Source of the DNA: Trematomus loennbergii
Taxonomy: Eukaryota; Chordata; Actinopteri; Perciformes; Nototheniidae
NCBI GenBank assembly: GCA_012861695.1
Contig: JAAOOA010000026.1
Coordinates: forward strand, 13,635,432 to 13,699,431
Reading direction: 5' to 3'
Length of the DNA: 64,000 nucleotides
Under the pieces are notes generated by a model. That model saw nothing but the letters and a program-made list of their open reading frames with translations, was not told the DNA's origin and did no database searches. Both the position numbers and the translations under genes were made by a program. This document shows, one piece after another, positions 32,893 through 47,000 of this stretch. Numbering within the stretch: position 1 is the first letter of the stretch; the number at the start of each line of letters is the position of its first letter.

Positions 32893-34734
32893 TCCATACT
32901 TAGTTTCCCATTGAATCTCTGTGGGCAGTTTTAAGTGTTTTTATATAATTTTCTCTGTCTTGCATCAAGAATTAAGATCCTGTGGTAGAAACACAACCCA
33001 GAAGATGAGTTAGATGAAAGGTGAATAATGCTCACAAATGTTTTTTTGAGGTGCAGCCTAATCGTCTGTAAGCGTGTGTCTGCTTAAGGAGTTGTTTGTT
33101 TTATTGTCTTTGTTTTGTTTCTAGGTTTCTATTTAAATTATATTTAGCTCATTTATATATATTTCCCATCTGGTGGGTTTTTTCAAGACATGAAACCGTT
33201 GTGATACCTAGCTTGCTGTGTAAGTGTGGTATTACCGTGTTTTAGCAAATGAAAAAAAGACCCACGGTGAGTTTTCATTATGCAAAGAGCGACTGGCTCT
33301 CACAGCAGATGGGGGCAGGTGGGGATCGCCCCCCTCGTCTGTGGCTCTGGAGCCCCCCCCCCACCCCGCGTGCCCTTAGACCCCTCTGCACGGGTCACAT
33401 GACTTACTCGACGATTGAATGAGACACCCCTTCATTTGCATATTCTCATGAATATTGAAAAGCTAGATTGGCAATTGTGGGTCATCTCGTGAGCTGTTTG
33501 TTTTGTTTTTCTAAGCAACTGAAAAAAAATAAACTACAGGAAAAAAATGATATGAAGAATCAAACTGTGGGTGTTTTTCTGTCTGCTCACTTATCAGCAC
33601 CATCACATGGCCGTCGGCGTGGCATCATAAAGATATTCAGACATCACAAAGGAAACAATGGTGCACACGCTGCTTCCTCTGCCATTAACAGATTGACTGC
33701 GTAACTAATCCTAGCACCCCAGTAGGCCATTAACTAACAATTCATACATGTGCACACTGGAACTGCTCATTTACATGTCCTCGCCTTTACATGGTCACAC
33801 ATTAAACAGAGCACACTTCAGAATTGTAACAGCAGCACGTCCTTGGCCGGTGATTTGCCTTTGGTCGGCCCTGACACATGCCTGGGGCTCCCCAACTGCG
33901 GGGCGTCCCAACGGAAGATTCTCCGTGCCGGGTTGCCATCCCACTGAGGACCTAGAACCTATAGGACGTCCTTCATCACTCGCTCACATCAATCAACATA
34001 ATCCCAAGCGTCAGTATTTAAATCCATTTGACAGTATGAACCACACTTTAAATATTCTCCATCGACACTGAGAAGCTTTGTTTTCTTTTGCTCAGTGGTG
34101 TCCTTGACAGAGATGGATTAATGATGATGGTTTCGTTTCGTCTATATCACAACACATGTAAGCTTCTTTTAACCACACTACAAACAGGGACAATAGGGAA
34201 GATATCCCCATTGTCACTAAAGTATATACAGTAAGAGCAACCCATGCAGCAAAAAGAGTGTAAAGAAAGATTCAGCAGCTGTAGTGGAAGAAGAGAGGGA
34301 GGGATAAAGAATGTGGGAAGAAATGGGACAGACCAAGTGGAATAAATGTAGGAGGAGATGAAGTGAGAGAACATATATAGATATATACAGAAATGGCTGG
34401 ATCTTGGGACAGTGTGGGAGAAGCCTATTGAGGAATAAAGGGAAATAGTGGAAGAAAGACAGAGCCAGCCCCGACTGACAATTAGCATCACGGTTCATTT
34501 GGCTCTGTGCAGTGGGGACAGACAGTTGAACGTTAGCCCTGAGGAGGAAAGTCTCGCTGGCTGAGCTGCTGGAGCCAAAACTGGTGATAGACAGTAGCCG
34601 TGGTGCCAGCATAAAATCAGATCACATTACAACAGCATGATGTTATTTGTCTGAGAGAAAAGAGACACAATAAGGGGAAATGAATAGTCAAAAAAGGAGT
34701 CTGAGTGATGAAGTCTATATGGATTGATGTAGAA

Positions 34735-35165
34735 TGTTTTCATTTATGTCGATTTTTGGGGAAAGAGATACACTACAACATAGTATAGTATGTCGAAAAT
34801 ATGAGAAATATCGATATTAGTATGTTGATAAAATGAGAAAAAAATAGCATAGTTTAGTTTGACGAAAATATCAGAAAAAATTGCATGGTAAATTATGTAA
34901 GAATATCAGAAGAAACAACATTGTATAGTATGTCGAAATATAAGGAAAAGCACTGATACATGTTGAACAATGTAAAAAAAAATACGAGAAACAATGACAA
35001 AGTATAGTAAAAAATATCAGAGAAATATCAGAAGAAATAAAAACAGCATATTATCCAATGTCGTGAGTACAAGTGAGTATGTCGAAAATATGAGGAAAAA
35101 CAAGATGGTATAGTATGTCGGGAAAACATCATGGTACTGTATAGTATGTTGAAAACATCAGTACT
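34735..35165. repeat. Diverged AT-rich satellite-like repeat
   Basis: Imperfect units built on ATAGTATGTCGAAAATATGA and GAGAAA recur irregularly, roughly every 35-60 bases, through this block. Clear examples are near 34780, 34926, 35071, 35112 and 35140. Units vary and drift in length. It directly abuts a 104-bp TG array. The same motif in reverse complement appears near 36000-36250 and 42150-42500. Confidence 0.6.
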
Positions 35166-35175
35166 GCCTACCTGT

Positions 35176-35282
<107 letters not shown>

Positions 35283-35999
35283 ACTGATTCAGAAGCATCC
35301 ATTGTTTTCGCCAGACAAAAGCCGGCTGCATCTCGGCTTGCCATGATGACGAACCAAAGAAGAAGAGGGAGGACACTGGCATTAATAAACTGCTCACACA
35401 CACTCACCACACACTCTCCCCAAACCAACCCAAGTGCCAGCACATCCTGTGTTCAAGCATCTTCAGTTGTCTGATGGCTCACAGTGTTTTTTAGACCTTT
35501 ATTTGTGTGTGTGTGCCTCCGTCTGCAGCGAGAGTCTTGCTGTGTTTGATCAGCACACAAACAATGTATGCAACAATACAGAATGTATGGTTTGGTCCGA
35601 GGGGGACAGAGGCCAGATATTGTGTAAAACAAAGTAGATTTAAAACACACAGAAGCATCCCCAGATGTTTTCCTGCAGTACGTTTGCTGTGGGAGAAATC
35701 AATATCTGTGGGCTACCAAGTGGTTTTAGCTCGCTCTCTTGACCTTCCATCTCAGAAGCAGCTACTGCGCTGGAGTTTATTCTGCTGCCCAAAAAACAGA
35801 TTGCGTCTCATCTATATTTGGAAGCAGACATTTTAGTTCTACTGATTCTTATGTGGATCTCTGGACTATATTTATTCAATAAGAGTTCGTATTGGTGTCC
35901 CTATTTTTTTGGCTACATCTAATTTAAATCTATGTGTAATATACATCTACATATCTTTACATTTTGCCATGTATTCCATATAAAATACCACACATTTTT

Positions 36000-36250
36000 C
36001 ATGATTTGGAAAATACATGTACAGTTTCTGGCATTATCTGATTTAATTATGACATACAGTACAATACTTTGATGTTTTGATGACTTGAATATGTTTTTTA
36101 AACACATTTGTTGTTATACTATTACTTTTTATGACATTTTATGATAATTCTTGTGTCTTTTTTCAACATACTATACTAGGACTTTTTTAAGGCATTCTTT
36201 AATGATGACCTATACTAAAACGTTTTTTATTCTCATGTCTGAGACAAACT
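36000..36250. repeat. Reverse-orientation block of the AT-rich satellite-like repeat
   Basis: Motifs such as TTATGACATACAGTACAATA, TATGACATTTTATGATAATT and CAACATACTATACTAGGACT are the reverse-complement style of the repeat at 34735-35165. The block is shorter and more decayed. Confidence 0.4.
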
Positions 36251-36663
36251 CTACTGTGTGTTTTTATAGCACTTTTTCAACAAGATACCTTCTACAAAAT
36301 TCTACCTATCCAGTCAAAGTTATTTGTATTTGGCTCCTTTGGGTGTTGGGTCTGTCAAAATGACATTTTTGGAGGAAAAGTCAAACGTGATCTGAACCAG
36401 AGCGGAAACTGGAAAGCTGTATTCCTGCTTCCTGTACTGGCAGTGGAGGAAATGATGTCATGACCTGCTCACTTCCTGAATTAACTGTTTCAGTGCCCCT
36501 TTTGGTAAAGCACCTGCTGAGGCACTAAATCAACCAAATTAGATTTGGTATCGCTTTCTGGAAATGGTTACGGTTGGGTGTTATTCATTTAGGGGGAAAA
36601 GGATTAATAAGAAACTTCAGATACTCCTAGGTTGCAACTCTTTTGTCAATTTAAGGTGAGGAG

Positions 36664-37150
36664 ACATAAGATAAACCTTTATTGATCCCAGTAAGGAAAT
36701 GCAGGTGTTAAAGCAGAAACAGGATTAAAGTTGAAACACAGGATAGGACAGGTACAAAATCTCAAAAGGATAAATAAGAATAAAGAATGTAAATAACAGT
36801 ATGAAATATAATATCAACAATAGAATTGGCTGTTTCATTTTATAAGTGATTATTAAAACATAATAATGTATTTAAGAGCAAGTCCAGAGTAGGTTCATAC
36901 GATGTCAATACGGTAGTTGTTACATTTATAGTTTTTATGTGGGGGTCAGTCTTGGATGCTACCGGCACAAAGAATTGTCCGAGGCGATTTGTGGTTAGTC
37001 GAGAAGGGAATAATCTGTGGCTGAACGTGCTCCTCATGTTCACTTGCTCCGCATGAAGGGGGTAGGAGGGGGATAGAGTCCAGCTTCCACCTCGTAACCA
37101 ACATCAAGGCCAAACTATTTATTAAATGCAAAAAAGTATCAAGCATCTAT
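36664..37150 (-). mobile_element. LINE 3'-end remnant, minus orientation
   Basis: The minus strand ends GGGATCAATAAAGGTTTATC TTAT (36666-36690), the same terminus type as the + strand remnant at 23741-23766 and typical of L2/Rex LINEs. Upstream on the minus strand are short open segments (for example one around RLFPSRLTTNRLGQFF) that could be decayed C-terminal reverse-transcriptase coding, but I cannot confirm that. The 5' limit is approximate. Confidence 0.4.
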
Positions 37151-37860
37151 TCTAGACAGATACTTTTCTCTAAAACAACTGACTATTATCTTAGTAGAAT
37201 AGAGTAGAAAATGCTCACAGCGAGGTGCCAGCATGCTGAGATTTAACAGATATAGTGTTTGTCATGTGATAATTTGAAATAAATGACAGCTTCCATGCAG
37301 TGTGACCAGGGGAATCCAAGTCAATGCAGCATTGTCGATTACAATTCTGCAGTTTTTGAAAAAGTCTACATTTTTCAATAGCTCCCATATCATGGGACCT
37401 CTTCACTCCAAATTCCTACACTGGACCAGTCACTCTAGGATGTGTTCCTGGTAAAAGCTCACACAACATATTTTTTCTGCAGCAAATCACACACTTTCAT
37501 GTCTGCCAGTGACAGGTCCTTAAACAGCTTGTTTTTAGGTGAGGAAACATGACGTCTTTGTTGTTCATGAGCATGTTCGCGGTGTTATGGCTGGTAAAGT
37601 GTGCTGCAGTTGGTTTTCTCACTTTGTTGCTGCTGCCAGAAGCAACACACACACACACACACACACACGATGCCAACGTCAACAGACAGACCTTCATACA
37701 GGGAGGGGAGAACAAGGGGGAATTAAAACAAATTAAGATAAGAGGAGAATCAATAGTTAAAGTACAGAGAAACAAACCTAACTTCAGATCATTGTCCTCT
37801 CTGCCTTTTGTCTCTCTTACAAGGTTCATCTCAGCTAAATGCTGTAATTTATGAAGAATG

Positions 37861-37932
37861 GTGTGTGTGTGAGTGTGTGTGTGTGTGTGTGTGTTGTGTG
37901 TGTGTGTGGTGGTGTGTGTGTGTGTTGTGTGT

Positions 37933-37971
<39 letters not shown>

Positions 37972-38006
37972 TGTGTGGTGTTGTGTGTGTGTGTGTGTGT
38001 GTGTGT
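37861..38006. repeat. Interrupted (TG)n microsatellite
   Basis: A TG array of about 146 bases with several T or GG interruptions (TGTTGTG, TGGTGGTG). Confidence 0.95.
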
Positions 38007-38769
38007 CATTTCCGAGCTTGACCAGACCAGCCACCCAGAAGTGTGTCTTCCTTTGTGGCTGACAAGCTGGCGTGAGCAAAGCTTCCGCTGTGAGCTGCAC
38101 TGAGTGGCTGATCACTCAAGCAGAAATCAACAAACACACACACATTACACACACACAAACTTCAACATAATTACAGATGAGAAGGGACATGAGCAGCCTC
38201 AGTGGAGGCTCTGCTGCTAACTGGAGCAGAGGTGAACACACACACACACACACTGCAGTTGTCGGAGGTCGTTGGAAGTGTCCGTAGACAAGCAGTGGGA
38301 AGTAACACCTGATGTCTTTGTTGCCAGGCTCCCGCCTAGCGACTGTCATTGTGGCAACCCGCTGCGATGTGCTCGACCCTGTTGCTAGGCAACCTGAACT
38401 TCTGTGACGGAGAGTCAGAAAGTTCTGCGGTGAGAGCGAAACTGAAAGACAGAGAAGGATAGAAGTGCAGAGAACTGAAGAGAAACATAGAATAAAAACA
38501 TTAAGCGGTGTATGAAGGTCTGTGGACAGCTTATCACACAGAGCAGTGAATCTCACAAACTTAAGGTAAAAGAAAGAGTTTTTTCACCAAAAACTGCTGC
38601 TTTCACAGACCCTTTGATTTGTGAGGTGCCATGCTGTGCAAAGCGCATTTCCAGTATACTGTGTGTGTAAACACACACATAAAAGAGCTCAGCACCCAGC
38701 CGGTGGATCACATGGACTACAAGGTAAAGCTTTGTCTACGTCCCTGCAGACTCTCAAAAAAACACACCA

Positions 38770-38770
<1 letters not shown>

Positions 38771-38821
<51 letters not shown>

Positions 38822-38846
38822 CACACACACACACACACAACACACA
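38771..38846. repeat. (CA)n microsatellite
   Basis: A CA array of about 76 bases with two AACAC interruptions near its 3' end. Confidence 0.95.
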
Positions 38847-41333
38847 GCACAGTCCCAATACACACAACTGAATGCTTTTCATCTACACAACCTGCACCTC
38901 ACAGCCTGTTTCGTAAAACAAAACATGATAAATAGGGCAATTTATCTAAAAATAATGAATATCTTTGGGCTACAACTAATGAATAGAATAGAATTGGAGG
39001 ATGAAACACTCTTTAATGGGCACACATACATGCACACAGCACACACAGGGACATTTGACCTCTGCATTGAACCCATCCTAGTACTAGGAGCAGTGTAATG
39101 CTTCTAGTACTGACTATTTTCATTACCAAATCTGGGCCTAAAAAATTACTTAAAAAATAAATTGATTATCAAAATTGTTGCCGATTAATATTATTCCAAC
39201 ACATTGTTCCAGCTTATGATATGATTAATTGGTGATAAAGATTGTTATCAATTACTTTTGTTGTGGGTTTGACTCATCAAATTACTACAGCAGAACTGTA
39301 TTTTAGTTTATATAATTAAAAAAATGTTTATATTACAGCCCAGTGTGCAGTATTACATTTTCTAAAGACGAAAGCAGATCTTCAGACCTCAGTTCTGTTT
39401 TATTTAACTTCTAAGATGTGTTTAAATAAAAAAAAGCTTGAACAACAGTTGTCATGGTAAAAGAGAGGTTATTAGTGTGTCCTCAAATAAAATAAAAAAT
39501 GTCCTTAATGAAAAGGTTTGGTTTAATCGAAACAGATATGAGACAAGTCTTAGATGGTATATTTCAATGTAGTCTGAAGCTGCTTTATACGTATAATTAA
39601 CACATTCTGAGCCATGTTCCTGCAGTAGAGGTAGGTGTGAAGATAGCCTCTGACATTTCTGGAGCTAAAACAAGTTGTTAGAATAACCTGACGTGCCTAA
39701 AAATGACGGAGGATGATTCAGAGGGTGAGCAGAGGCACAACTAAATATAACGGTTACTGTCCAAACTCTACTAGTATTGGCATTGTGTGAACACTTGTGA
39801 TGTGTGAGTCACAGTGATTTGGACTGGCAAGTGTCATACGCAGACAATTTTCAGGCAGCGCTACGGTCTCTCTGTTAGATGATGCTCGCTTTATGAGATT
39901 TGTACTACAAATTCTGCTAGAAATAAGGATGTTTATTTGTATTTGTTCATTGTCATTCACTCAAACTTATACAATCAACTCTAAAAAGAGATTACAGACA
40001 ACTTGAGCTTCGAACAAAAGGAGAACAAAACTTCTAGGGAGATTTACTATTACATGTTTAACCCTTGCAATGTCACAACATTATATTTGTGCAATACTGT
40101 TGGATAAACTTGTCATTAACTTTTTCACACTAGCATTTGTATTAAGAGATATATTTTAATTTATTTATGTCTTCCAAACTTATCTGACATCCTATTCGTA
40201 TTATTTTCACTTCATATGAGCTGTTTGTCCTGTATATTTCATTCTACTATTGACCCTGTGTTAACCCCAAATACGTTTTAACAATGTAAAACCGAACTAC
40301 AACATGTCCTACAACATGTCCTACAAGTGTGTTTAACTGACGGGTGTTTTTTAAAGCTTCTGAAGTCATTTGTGGTTCAAGAATCATAACTTTTTATAAA
40401 CCATGTTTCATCTTTTCTGGTTAAAACTCCCAACCAAAATAAGATGAGAAACAGCTAATAACCGCCATTGCATCATGATGTCACTATTAGTGAACGGTTT
40501 CAACACCTAAAGTTAAATGTTTTACACACAATTTAACACTGGTTAAACTGTACAAGGGCTTAATTTACAAGGCAAAGACCAATGTGAACATTTTACATTT
40601 CTTGATGAGCTACATAAAGAAAATATGAACCCATGAAATATGGTATAAATGTGTACACTTTTACGGCTTGCAGCAGTAGGTTGCCTTTCACAGCATACAA
40701 GAAAAACCCGTGGACAAAGGCATAAACATTAAAACCACTCCCTGCTACTTTTAGAGCCCCAATTATTTTTGAGATGTGTGTGTGGACAGTGGGGGGAACA
40801 TTTCATTGATTTATACCATCAGATGTTTTAAACATCATAATAATATCCAGCTACACAGAGACTGTTAATTAATGTGTTGTTGCTCAAGGCCAATGGAAAA
40901 GAGAATAAGAAGCATAATTACCCTGAGCTTAGAACTCGGTTAATTAATCTAATAAAGAGTATTGTTGCAAGCGTCTGCTCACCATAACATGCTGGGTTTA
41001 TTTATACTAGCCGAGCTTTGAAGTACGCCGACAAAAGAACAGTAAAAAGTAAATTAATAAAAGCAAAACAATTGGCCAGTGTGTTCATTATTCAGAACCT
41101 ATTCATTATTCTTGTCTGTTTCCACTACAGCAGGTTAACTGCTCTGAAGTCTTTGTATCTTACACTAGATCCAACACACACACAGTTGTTGTCTTGTTTT
41201 CTCTCTTCATCTTCAAATTACGCTAGACGCTAAAAGAGTTGTTTTCTTCATGTCAACCCCCCCCCCCATTTCTCTCCCTGTTCTCTTTTTAACTTGTACA
41301 TAACAACAGCATGCCCACTTGGCACCTACAAGC

Positions 41334-41336
<3 letters not shown>

Positions 41337-41379
<43 letters not shown>

Positions 41380-41388
41380 ACACACACA

Positions 41389-41451
<63 letters not shown>
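41337..41451. repeat. (CA)n microsatellite
   Basis: A CA array of about 115 bases with two CCAC interruptions. Confidence 0.95.
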
Positions 41452-41453
<2 letters not shown>

Positions 41454-41562
41454 CATACAAACACAGACATTAGATACAGTAGGCGTCTTTACTCGTTTAG
41501 TCTTCTTGTCTCCTAGTAACTGAAGTTGGTGCAGCAGTAGAGCAGCTGCCGCCTGTTTAATT

Positions 41563-41593
<31 letters not shown>

Positions 41594-41595
41594 CG
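41563..41595. repeat. (GTCT)n microsatellite
   Basis: A tetranucleotide run of TGTC units, ending in GTCCGTCCG variants. Confidence 0.9.
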
Positions 41596-41867
41596 TTTAT
41601 GTATTGATTTGTTATCTTTAATATTATCTTTTTGTTTGTAGTTGTGGAGACCAAAACCATTCCCCAGCTTTTTACCTCAGAACGATTTAATAGATTCAAA
41701 TAGATTCAAAAGCTGAATACATCATAATCCAGCGCAATTTAACCTCATTGATAAAAGCCTCAATGCTTAAAATGATTCTCATTATTCTGTACAATGCTGT
41801 TTTCGGGACATATTAAGTTAAGAAACCCAGCTGTGACCTACTTACACACACTACCTACTGGTAAACG

Positions 41868-42073
41868 TGGAGGCGTGTGGCGTAGTGTGTTGTCCGTAGG
41901 TGTTCGGATCAGGGGGTTCAAACCCCACTGCAGTCAGCATGTCGTTGTGTCCCTGGGCAAGACACTTCACCCCAAATTGCTCCTGTGGGGATTGTCCACA
42001 GTATTGAGTATATAAGTCGCTTTGGATAAAAGCGTCTAACAAGTGACATGTGATGTAATGTAATGTAATGTAA
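41868..42073 (+). mobile_element. tRNA-derived SINE with LINE-type tail, copy 1
   Basis: The 5' part TGGAGGCGTGTGGCGTAGTG resembles a pol III A-box region, and GGTTCAAACCC at 41915-41925 is a B box. The body has TGTCCCTGGGCAAGACACTT and the 3' part AAGTCGCTTTGGATAAAAGC GTCTAACAAG, which is typical of fish SINEs with LINE-derived tails. It ends in TGTAATGTAATGTAATGTAA, the usual short tandem tail. Confidence 0.8.
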
Positions 42074-42149
42074 ACAAAAGACTTCTAATGGTAGCTGTAT
42101 CTTTTGTTCAATCCAAACAAATACATCTTTCTTAAACTCTCTCTGTATA

Positions 42150-42500
42150 TATACAATGACATTTTTGATTACATTTAAAATGCCTTTTTATGACCTTCTG
42201 TTTATGACATATCATACCATTACTTTTTATGACATTGTATTACCGTGACATTGCAATTACTTTTATTTAACGATGATGATAATATAGATTATGACCTTTT
42301 GTATGACATACAATACTGTGGCATTTTTATTACTTTTTTGTGAAATACTATACAATGGCATTTTGTATTACTTGAAATGAAATACTATACTAACTATGAC
42401 TTTTAATGAAATAGCAAAGTATGATTTTTGAAAAACCATACTTTTGGATGACTATTCTTTGACATTTTCTGACTTGTTATACTATGAGATATGTTTTGCT
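42150..42500. repeat. Reverse-orientation block of the AT-rich satellite-like repeat
   Basis: Repeated pieces such as TTATGACATATCATACCATT, TTTTGTATGACATACAATAC, GAAATACTATACAATGGCAT and GAAATACTATACTAACTATG recur every 30-45 bases. They match the reverse complement of the ATAGTATGTC-type unit at 34.7-35.2 kb. The block directly follows a SINE at 41868-42073. Confidence 0.5.
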
Positions 42501-43650
42501 CTCATACAGTTCACAATGAAAATATGTTAATAAACTATTAAATATAATAGTTTTGACCTTCATGTTGACCCACATGATCTATCAATTTCAACACAAATCC
42601 ACACCACCATCCCACACTTTTTCCCAGAGGCTTCCTGCTGACGTGTTGAACCTCTCACTGTCTCCCACTCTGAGCTCACATGACCAAAACAGCGCTGAAG
42701 CCTTTTGGGAAACTCAGACAACACTGTCCAAAATGTGACTCCATCCTCCAGACTCTGTCTCACATCCTCCCACTCAAACATTACACTACGGCGGGCTGCA
42801 GCTCACCTGTCACACTCTCTCAGCGGGGGGTCACAGCCACTCAGACACGTTCCTCCACGACTCGTCTGATGTCACTGGGTCACCATGTTAGTCATGCGGT
42901 GCCAAACTGTAGCCAGTCCAGAGGGGTAAGCCGGCTTGGCGACAGCTATCTGGCTATGATGCTTCCTGACGGTGAATGCTCCATTGTGTCTGAAAAAACA
43001 ATCTGTGCCTACAGAGCTGAATATCCACAACACATGCACGTACGTTTATTTTCTCGCTTTTTTCTCTGTATCTGTTTATGAATTCCTTCCTTTCCCCGTG
43101 AGAGAAACAAGATGTAGCTTTTTCTGTCTCTCCATATTCAAAGGTGGAGCAGACAGTTCCTCGTGAAGCTCTTTTTATCAGTGTTCTCAGCACAAGGGCA
43201 CTCAGTGACAGCGGTGAAGAAACATTTATTTTCTCCCCAAAATTCCCTTTCAAGCTGAAGAAAATAACGGCACCATTTCAACAAGCAAGAATCCTATTTC
43301 ATTATCAAGCTGCTAAATGTCCTCCACAACCAATGTTAAAAATGAGATTTGTAGTGAAGCGTTGAATTTCCATTACAGCATCTTTATGAGTCCCCTGAGC
43401 TAACTACGTTTATTACTGCTCCTTTATGACAATAATAACATGTTTAATGAGATCAGATATGATACACACTCTATATGGCCTGGTCCTCCCACTCCAAGAG
43501 GCATGCGTTTCATTAAATGTTCCTTTCTTTTAACATTGAGCCAGGACAATATATATGATAATTACAATGTGTGGACTGAAGCATCTCCCACCTCTGAAGT
43601 CATTCATTATCCATCTCCCTAGGACTCTACTCTATCTGTGCATCTATCTG

Positions 43651-43665
43651 CGTGTTCGTGTGTGT

Positions 43666-43743
<78 letters not shown>

Positions 43744-43797
43744 TGTGTGTGTGTGTGTGTTTGTGTGCGTGTACGTGTGCGTGTGCGTGTGCCTGTG
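43651..43797. repeat. Compound (TG)n microsatellite
   Basis: A TG array with GTTCGTG variants at the start and GTGCGTGTACGTGTGC variants at the end, about 145 bases. Confidence 0.92.
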
Positions 43798-43906
43798 CAG
43801 GCTGGTCAATGCTTCACTGTATGTAATCTGTATGAAATTCAGACGTAATATTTCAGTCTGGCCTCTAGTCTACCCAAAGTATCCGGTAAATGAGTGGGTG
43901 TTACAA

Positions 43907-44062
<156 letters not shown>

Positions 44063-47000
44063 AGAGCCTTCGTGGCTGCACTTCAGATACAAGACCCGCA
44101 GACAAAGAGCCATTCATCAAGCCTTTCAGCCGATCGCGAGGCCTCTCTTGGAGACACTGGGGCCGACGCCGAGATTGGTGGCACCGAGCGCTACAATGGT
44201 GACATTATTCGGCGTCAGCACAACTATAGGACACGCTTCTCAGAAGAATGACTCAAGGCTCCAGCTCAAAATACTGGAAACACACACACAAACAGACGTG
44301 CATGAGTGTAGGATGTGTTTGTGAATCGATGGTGTGTGTGTGTAGAAATTCGCTCTAACAAAGTTAGACATTGCTGCTCGGAAACTCTTCAGCAGTCGTG
44401 ACGGTGAAGCTTGTTTCTCTTCCCAGTAGCAGTAGGTGTTTAGAGGCATGTTGTCTTGGTAACGGCATATTTCCCATCACACTCAAGGTGATCTGCTTGG
44501 ATTCTCACCTCTTTGCAAATTCCCGCAAACACTCATTGTTATTTTATGGCGCGTCGGTGGAGAGCACATGGTACGACTCCCCGGCCATTCACTGGTAGCG
44601 AAGATAACGCTTCACAAAGAGGTTAACAAAATGCCAGGAAGCTGATGAGAGACATCACAAAAGGACAAAAACACCAAACATTTGGATGTTTGTTGATAGG
44701 CAAACATCCTGAGAAAAGACGACAAATACAAATATTTGTTATTATTTGTGTTGACTTGTTCCTACATTTTAAAGGGCGTGGATAGCCTTCCTGTTTGACG
44801 TGTAGCTAACAACACAAACTAATCGGTCTGTAATTGCTTGGAAAATTGTCAATTACTTTTTATCGATCAATATAAAGTGTAAAGCCTCATAAGGGGAATA
44901 TTGCATGCATTAACAAACCTCTAAGACAATCAGTAAGACTCCATTGATGTTGTTTAACTGATTTGTGTATTATTGATACAGTGCTGCTACGCTATTTAAG
45001 GAGACATATTATTGGACTTGATTGCTTTTCAACATTTGTACTTCACCATTTGTACTGATTCATTTATTGATCGTTCACTATAAGTACGACCATTACTCTA
45101 TATAAAATCTCCTCCGGCGTGTGTTTTGTCTTCTTATAATGGCTACTGCTATTGATCTAAATTATTAATATGGCTCACATCTTACACATGTGCATTTTAA
45201 CACAAGATCCAGGCATGTTGAGGGGGGGATGGTTAAGAAGGCCAGACGACGAGGAATGAAGGAATATTGATGAATTCTTCTAAATAAATAATAGCAGACA
45301 TCAGACATGTAAACTCCTGATCTCCATGAGTGAGAGAAGGAGAAAACAAGGACTGCTTACTTTCATCTGTGTAGTTCTTTAATCCACCTCTTCCTCCGGT
45401 GTGTGTTTATAGTGCAGTTTAACGTGTGTGTGGAGTCACTGCCTGGCCAGTAATTAAACTCTAGTTTGTCTTAACACTCACCTCAGAGCCAAGGGAAACA
45501 CCAACGTGTCAGAATTAACATACAGGTGTAAAAACCTGTTCTGCCCTTTGAGCGCAGGCTTGGCTGATACATCCATGTCACAGATATCTCAAACGGCAGG
45601 CTTATTAACAGAGGCAGAGCTGTAGCTGAGTGTGTATTTAAAAGCTGACTGAGAGGTGACCTCAAAGAAAAAGAATACCAGATGCAGAAGCAGGTAAATC
45701 AAGTGCCACTATTTATTTTTCTAAGTAAATAGGAACTTACTGCTGGTTTTTCGGCCATTAACTATAATATGTTATTAACATCTCTGTACAACATTTTTGA
45801 AAGCTTGTGTTTTTACGGATTTCTTACCTTTCAGGCAGAGACTACGACTAAATCTACGGCAGCAAAACTTCTACTTTCATATTCAATTTAATCAGTCTTT
45901 CAAGGAGAATGCTCAAAGTTTTCTAGTTGCAGCTTCCCCAAATGTCAGGGCTAGCAGCTCTTCTCACTTTTATATCATTGTATATGTTGGGATCCGGACA
46001 GGTTGAATCATCATGCACTTAAAGAAATTGGGGCTGAACATGTGTAGCATTTTCTGATGAAAATCATTGATGAATTAATTGAGAAAGTAACTGGAAAATG
46101 TATACATAATTCAAATAATGGCTCATGAATTTTCATTGTGTCTTGTATGCAAAAGTCTGGAAAGTAGGAATTATTGTTAAAATGTACAGTATACATCTGG
46201 CAGAATTGCAAAGCATGCTTGTGGTGTAGTTTAAACGAAAAAAAAATTGTGATACCATAGATCTATTCCATGTCTGGTCTATTACATAAACCAATAAACC
46301 AGAAAATGTAGTTTTGTATTTTTAATCTGCAACACGTTTCTTCAAATGGGACTCTAACATGATCTCTAAGGTTTTAAAGTTGTATGCAGGGCATCAACTT
46401 TGAGCTTGTATCAAATACACCCAAATGTAATCACAGAGAGCAAAGATGACGCCCAAGTCTACCATATCAGGGGGAAACTTGGTATAAAGAAAGAAAGTCA
46501 GACTAATGGGAGGGATCTATTTACGATGTTTCAGACGAGCTTAGAGATGGTGCCTCCTGGAGGTTAGGTTTCATGAAGTTGGTTACGAGGAGAGCAAATG
46601 GTGGAGGAGGGTGAGGGGAGAGAAGATTGAGTTAAAAAAGATGTAAGGTGTAAGGTTGAGATATGAGAGAGCTTTTACCCATAATAACAGAGAACGACAA
46701 GATGGAGACAGGACTGATAGAGAAAGAAGGGACAGCCATTAAGTTGGTAGACACTTTTCGCGCCTTTCTTCACTGTCTATCACCCTCACAAACACTGAGC
46801 AGAAAACACCAACCGTACATTTGCAAAACAGTCATATACTCCTTCCTTGCAAGATGATCACTGGAGCATGTGTGTGTTTGCGTCTGCATTATCAGCCCTG
46901 GTGTGCCCTGCGGCTTCCAGTTGATGAGCAAGGCAAGGACTGTGAAGCAGAATGCCAGAGACACGCTGGATGAACTGTTAACTTCCTCAACCCACCCCCA

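Larger units (their letters stand above)
30952..33533 (+). other. Probable CTIF 3' UTR and proximal flank
   Basis: No coding frame with family similarity follows the CTIF stop. AATAAA hexamers on the + strand at 31063-31068 (112 bases past the stop) and at 33528-33533 are candidate poly(A) signals for a short and a long 3' UTR. Mammalian CTIF has a multi-kilobase 3' UTR, so the distal one is plausible. The stretch contains long C and G homopolymers, pyrimidine-rich tracts at about 31430-31700, and a CA array at 32861-32887. The long open frames here on both strands are by-products of these low-complexity tracts. Confidence 0.45.

Noticed and set aside
44085..44260. Moderately GC-rich unique stretch after a TG array, open in more than one frame
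   Set aside because: No similarity or splice sites to support an exon. It could be unique intergenic sequence.
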